Assembly (NCBI GenBank): GCA_023430685.1
Contig: JAEYZH010000049.1
Coordinates: 1-64,000, forward strand
Length of the DNA stretch: 64,000 nt
Source of the DNA: Pseudomonadota bacterium
GTDB lineage: Bacteria > Pseudomonadota > Gammaproteobacteria > Xanthomonadales > Rhodanobacteraceae
Reading direction: 5' to 3'
This document shows positions 60,523 to 64,000 of the stretch, piece by piece (position 1 is the first letter of the stretch; every line of letters starts with the position of its first letter). Position numbers and translations under genes: made by a program. Below the pieces are notes generated by a model. The model was given only the letters and a program-made list of their open reading frames with translations, searched no databases and had not been told where the DNA came from.

Positions 60523-61278
60523 TCACGCTCGACGCGCCGCGCGCGCCAGTCCCCTGAAACGCCGCAACAGGCGCCGCGCATGCGGCGCCGGTGCTTCGCC
60601 GCGCGCGTCGCAGCATGGACCGACGCAGTTGCTTCGCAGCGGCAGGCGGTTGTAGGCACGCATCGCTTCGACGCTGAATTCAGGATGGAACTGCAGTCCC
60701 CACGCATGCGGCGCGTAGCGCACCGCGTGATGCGGATCGTGCGCGGATCGCGCAAGCGCGGTCGCGCCCGGCGGCAATTCGAGCACGCTCTGCGAATGCG
60801 TCGCGTGCGCGAGGAAGCGCCGTGGCGCCGCGCCGAGCAGGTGGTCGTCGTCGGCTTCGTCGGTACGCTCGATGCATACCGTGCCGACTTCGCGCCCGCC
60901 GGGGTGGTAGTCGACGCGCCCGCCGAGCGCATGCGCGAGCAGCTGGTGCCCGTAGCAGACGCCGAGCACGGGCAGGCCGGCGTCGATTGCCGCGCGCAGC
61001 CAGGCAGCCGTCTGTTCGCTCCATTGCTCGCGCTCGCTGACCATCGCGGGCGAGCCGGTCACGATCGCGCCTGCGTGCCGCCCGGGATCGGGCAGCTCGG
61101 CGCCTGCATGCGCATGCACGATGTCGACTTCGTCCCGGCGCAGGCCGAGGCCGCGCCGGAACCAGTCGGCGAAGTCGCCGTGACGCGGGCGCAGCTGCGG
61201 CAAGGTATGGCCGGTCTGCACGATAAGGAAGCGCGACGCACGCGGGTCTTGCAAGTCATCGTCTCCGGGTGAACGCAC
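60523..61278 (-). CDS. Class I glutamine amidotransferase (GMP synthase-like domain)
   Basis: The 251-residue stand-alone class I GATase has the nucleophile elbow LPVLGVCYGHQLLAHALGG, HSQSVLELPPGATALARS, and WGLQFHPEFSVEAMRAY with the catalytic His and Glu. It resembles YfeJ-type "glutamine amidotransferase-related" proteins, whose acceptors are unknown; some split gamma-glutamyl compounds. There is no synthetase partner nearby. Its start is 3 bases after the stop of the GspE/PilB-like gene, so the two may be read together. Confidence 0.88.
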   Translation of the reverse strand: MRSPGDDDLQDPRASRFLIVQTGHTLPQLRPRHGDFADWFRRGLGLRRDEVDIVHAHAGAELPDPGRHAGAIVTGSPAMVSEREQWSEQTAAWLRAAIDAGLPVLGVCYGHQLLAHALGGRVDYHPGGREVGTVCIERTDEADDDHLLGAAPRRFLAHATHSQSVLELPPGATALARSAHDPHHAVRYAPHAWGLQFHPEFSVEAMRAYNRLPLRSNCVGPCCDARGEAPAPHARRLLRRFRGLARAARRA

Positions 61279-61281
61279 GCA

Positions 61282-63105
61282 TCAGTCGATCGGCGGCAGC
61301 ACGTTCGCCACTTCGGCGATCGTCGTGATGCCGCGCGCGACCTGCGCCGCCGCCGACGCGCGCAGCGGCTGCAGGCCTTCGGCGTACGCGGTCTCGGCGA
61401 GCTTGGCGAGGTTCATGTCGGGCTGGATCAGCGCGCGGATCGCGGGCGAGATGCGCAGCATTTCGTAGATCCCGGTGCGACCGAGGAATCCGGTCTTGCG
61501 GCATTCGAGGCAGCCTTTCGGTCCGAACGTCTTCGCCGGCGGCGGCAACGGCCAGCGATGCGTGAGCGCGGCCCACGCCTGCACGTCGAGCGGCACCTCC
61601 ACCTTGCAGTGCGGGCACAGCGTGCGCACGAGGCGCTGCGCGACGACCCCGGTCAGCGTGGACTGGATCAGGTAGTTCGGCACGCCGAGGTCGAGCAGGC
61701 GCGTCAACGCGCTCGGCGCATCGTTGGTGTGCAGCGTGGACAGCACGAGATGTCCGGTCAGCGAGGCCTGCACCGCCATCTGCGCGGTCTCGAGGTCGCG
61801 GATCTCGCCGACCATGATGATGTCGGGGTCCTGCCGCATCAGCGTGCGCACGCCGGCCGCGAAATCGAGGTCGATCGCGTTGTGCACCTGCATCTGGTTG
61901 AACTCGGCGCTCACCATCTCGATCGGGTCTTCGACCGTGCAGACGTTGAGGTCGGGCGTCGCGAGCACCTTGAGCGTCGAATACAGCGTCGTGGTCTTGC
62001 CCGATCCGGTCGGGCCGGTGACGAGCACGATCCCGTGCGGGCGATCGACGAACTCGCGCCAGGTCTTTTCCTCCGACGGCGAGAACCCGAGCTGGCGGAA
62101 TTCCTTGACCACGATGTCCGGGTCGAAGATGCGCATCACGATCTTCTCGCCGAATGCGGTCGGCATCGACGACAGGCGCAGCTCCACTTCCCGTCCGCCC
62201 TGCGAGCGCGTCTTGATGCGGCCGTCCTGCGGGCGGCGCTTCTCGGCGACATCCATGCGCCCGAGGATCTTGATGCGCGAAGTGACCGCGGTCATCACCG
62301 GCGTCGGCAACTCGAACACCTTGTGCATCACGCCGTCGATGCGGAAGCGGATCGGGCTGGTGTCGCGGCGCGGCTCGAGGTGGATGTCGGACGCGCGCTG
62401 CTCGAACGCGTACTGCAGCAGCCAGTCGACGATGTGCACGACGTGGCGGTCGTCGACGCCGACATCACCGGTCTTGCCGAGTTCGACCAGCTGCTCGAAG
62501 TTGAGGATCGCGCGCCCGTCGTGCAGGTCGCCCTTCGCGTCCTTCGCGCGCTGGATCGAGCGCTGCACGCTCCACCACTCGGCGAGGTAACGCCCGACAT
62601 CGACGGGGCTCGCGACCACGCGCTGGATGTCGCGCCGCAGGATGTGGCCGAGGTCGGCGACCCAGCGCGTGTCGAACGGCTCGGGCGTCGCGAACACCAC
62701 CTGCATCTCGGTCACCGCGACCGGCAGGATGCGGTAGCGCGTCGCATAGGCGTGGCTGACGACCTGGGTGACCGCGGCCACGTCGATCTTCATCGGATCG
62801 ACCTTGATGTACGGCAGGTTCGCGCGCTGCGCGAGCCACTGGGTGAGCACCTCGAGGCTCAGCGGCTTGTCCGGGTGGCGCTGGTCGGGAAGCTTCAGGT
62901 TAGCGACGAGTACCAGCGGATGCAGTTCGGTGCGCCCGCGCGCGGTGCGTACGTCTGCCCGCACGCGCGTCGCGTCGCCGTCGGTGATGACGCCGTCGGC
63001 GACCAGCGCGGCCAGCGTTTCGTCGAGGTCGAGCCGCTGGTGCAGGCCGAGCGCAGGCGCTGCCGCGGGCTTGCCACCGCTCGCTTGCGGGGTCACGCTG
63101 GCCAT
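61282..63105 (-). CDS. GspE/PilB-family secretion or pilus-assembly ATPase
   Basis: The 607-residue hexameric ATPase has N1-type MshEN-like domain sequence (about 30-190), then the core: RASDIHLEPRRD, RRPQDGRIKTRSQGGREVELRLSSMPT, Walker A VTGPTGSGKTTTLYS, Asp box TVEDPIE, Walker B RQDPDIIMVGEIRDLETA, His box GHLVLSTLHTNDA, and the zinc site CPHC...CLEC. It could drive a type II secretion system or type IV pilus. No other pil or gsp gene is in the window, so the assignment stays open. Confidence 0.9.
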   Translation of the reverse strand: MASVTPQASGGKPAAAPALGLHQRLDLDETLAALVADGVITDGDATRVRADVRTARGRTELHPLVLVANLKLPDQRHPDKPLSLEVLTQWLAQRANLPYIKVDPMKIDVAAVTQVVSHAYATRYRILPVAVTEMQVVFATPEPFDTRWVADLGHILRRDIQRVVASPVDVGRYLAEWWSVQRSIQRAKDAKGDLHDGRAILNFEQLVELGKTGDVGVDDRHVVHIVDWLLQYAFEQRASDIHLEPRRDTSPIRFRIDGVMHKVFELPTPVMTAVTSRIKILGRMDVAEKRRPQDGRIKTRSQGGREVELRLSSMPTAFGEKIVMRIFDPDIVVKEFRQLGFSPSEEKTWREFVDRPHGIVLVTGPTGSGKTTTLYSTLKVLATPDLNVCTVEDPIEMVSAEFNQMQVHNAIDLDFAAGVRTLMRQDPDIIMVGEIRDLETAQMAVQASLTGHLVLSTLHTNDAPSALTRLLDLGVPNYLIQSTLTGVVAQRLVRTLCPHCKVEVPLDVQAWAALTHRWPLPPPAKTFGPKGCLECRKTGFLGRTGIYEMLRISPAIRALIQPDMNLAKLAETAYAEGLQPLRASAAAQVARGITTIAEVANVLPPID

Positions 63106-63134
63106 GGATTCGGGTCCGAGGTCGGCATCATCGT

Positions 63135-63140
63135 TATACT
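63135..63140 (+). promoter_or_regulatory. -10 box TATACT upstream of glyQ
   Basis: TATACT (5 of 6) lies 39 bases before the glyQ ATG, in the short divergent gap. No clear -35 was found upstream; the region there is the start of the GspE/PilB-like gene. Confidence 0.55.
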
Positions 63141-63178
63141 AGCGCGCTTTTCACGCGCGACTTTGTGAGCCAGGCACC

Positions 63179-64000
63179 ATGCCAGGACCGACCTTCCAGG
63201 ACCTCATCCAGATCCTCAACCGCTACTGGGCCGCGCAGGGCTGCGTGCTGCTGCAGCCGCTCGACACCGAGGTCGGCGCCGGCACGTTCCATCCCGCGAC
63301 GTTCCTGCGCGCGATCGGCCCCGAACCGTGGGCCGCAGCCTACGTGCAGCCGTCGCGCCGGCCGACCGATGGCCGCTACGGCGAGAATCCGAACCGGCTG
63401 CAGCACTACTACCAGTACCAGGTGGTGCTGAAGCCGAACCCCGACGACATCCTCGACCTCTACATCGGTTCGCTCGCGGCGCTCGGCGTCGATCCGCTCG
63501 TGCACGACCTGCGCTTCGTCGAGGACAACTGGGAGTCGCCGACGCTCGGCGCCTGGGGCCTCGGCTGGGAGGTGTGGCTGAACGGCATGGAGGTCACGCA
63601 GTTCACCTACTTCCAGCAGGCGGGCGGGCTCGAGTGCCGGCCGGTGACCGGCGAGATCACCTACGGCCTCGAGCGCCTCGCGATGTACCTGCAGAACGTC
63701 GACAACGTCTACGACCTGGTCTGGACCGTCGCGCCGCACGGCGTCGTCACCTACGGCGACGTGTTCCACCAGAACGAGGTGGAGCAGAGCACCTACAACT
63801 TCGAACACGCGAACGTCGCCAGGCTGCTCGAATGGTTCGATACCTGCGAGGCGGAAGCCGCACGCCTGGTCGAGGCGGGCCTGCCGCTGCCGGCGTACGA
63901 ACAGGTGATGAAGGCGAGCCACACGTTCAACCTGCTCGACGCGCGCCGCGCGATCAGCGTGACCGAACGCCAGCGCTACATCCTGCGCGTGCGCACGCTC
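63179..64000 (+). CDS. glyQ: Glycyl-tRNA synthetase alpha subunit (3'-truncated by window edge)
   Basis: The first 274 codons of the catalytic alpha subunit are seen, with no stop in the window. It begins PTFQDLIQILNRYWAAQGCV and continues QPLDTEVGAGTFHPATFLRAIGPEPW, NRLQHYYQYQVVLKPNP, GAWGLGWEVWLNGMEVTQFTYFQQ, and ITYGLERLAMYLQ. These are the class II synthetase motifs of the alpha2beta2 GlyRS. The family is about 300 residues, so only the last 25-30 are missing. glyS is expected just downstream. Confidence 0.97.
   Translation, partial: MPGPTFQDLIQILNRYWAAQGCVLLQPLDTEVGAGTFHPATFLRAIGPEPWAAAYVQPSRRPTDGRYGENPNRLQHYYQYQVVLKPNPDDILDLYIGSLAALGVDPLVHDLRFVEDNWESPTLGAWGLGWEVWLNGMEVTQFTYFQQAGGLECRPVTGEITYGLERLAMYLQNVDNVYDLVWTVAPHGVVTYGDVFHQNEVEQSTYNFEHANVARLLEWFDTCEAEAARLVEAGLPLPAYEQVMKASHTFNLLDARRAISVTERQRYILRVRTL

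Noticed and set aside
61282..63105. Calling the ATPase specifically PilB or GspE
   Set aside because: Motifs are shared by both and no pilus or type II secretion neighbours are present to decide.

Overview
The window is dense, high-G+C bacterial chromosome with housekeeping genes of gammaproteobacterial type. The best guess is a member of the Lysobacterales (Xanthomonadales), probably Rhodanobacteraceae and Dokdonella-like. The grounds are the full-length Rep, PlsB, TtcA, RdgC and YfcG orthologues, GspE/PilB and UPF0149 relatives, REP-like GTAGGAGC repeats, and secreted proteins ending in a short F-x-D-G-F-E/D tail. The placement rests on gene content read by eye; no alignment was run. yidC-mnmE at the left edge and rsmG-parA-parB at 23.7-26.1 kb point to the origin-proximal part of the chromosome, although no oriC or parS site was recognised.

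Layout. 0-13 kb: yidC (cut by the window edge), mnmE, a phosphatase-like lipoprotein, yfcG, an S9B dipeptidyl peptidase, pirin, a UPF0149 protein, xthA, ltaE, prlC and yrdA. 13.4-20.7 kb: a leftward six-gene operon with a putative fimbrial subunit, a companion secreted protein, a PapD-like chaperone, an usher-like outer-membrane protein and two exported proteins. This is the strongest candidate for a little-described system. 20.9-26.1 kb: hemB-aroE-ykgJ leftward, then a small SPFH-like protein and rsmG-parA-parB rightward. 26.2-28.3 kb: a secreted cupredoxin, an ECF sigma factor and a DUF3379 anti-sigma protein, closely packed. 28.4-32.8 kb: a GT2 glycosyltransferase, rpmB-rpmG, a small secreted protein, a DUF4166/DCC pair and a fatty acid desaturase. 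33.0-36.6 kb: an ABC transporter with GldG-like and DUF4340-like partners. 36.7-43.4 kb: mutM, an unknown gene with tdk, a frameshifted gene remnant, rep, an AI-2E family permease and an e(P4)-type acid phosphatase. 43.4-49.7 kb: a candidate small RNA, a lipoprotein, plsB, a large secreted amidase and a YdcH-like protein. 49.8-64 kb: tkt, ttcA, rdgC, a YgjP-like hydrolase, an alpha/beta hydrolase, hemH, a secreted beta-propeller, an SYLF protein, tatABC, a small ribbon-helix-helix-like protein, a glutamine amidotransferase, a GspE/PilB ATPase and the start of glyQ.

Two themes recur. The first is export to the envelope: YidC and TatABC, lipoproteins, the chaperone-usher-like operon, and several secreted beta-rich proteins, some with distinctive C-terminal tails. 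The second is compact promoters: TAnAnT-type boxes lie close upstream of several starts, and plsB may be leaderless. Intergenic gaps carry REP-like elements, inverted repeats and two clear intrinsic terminators.
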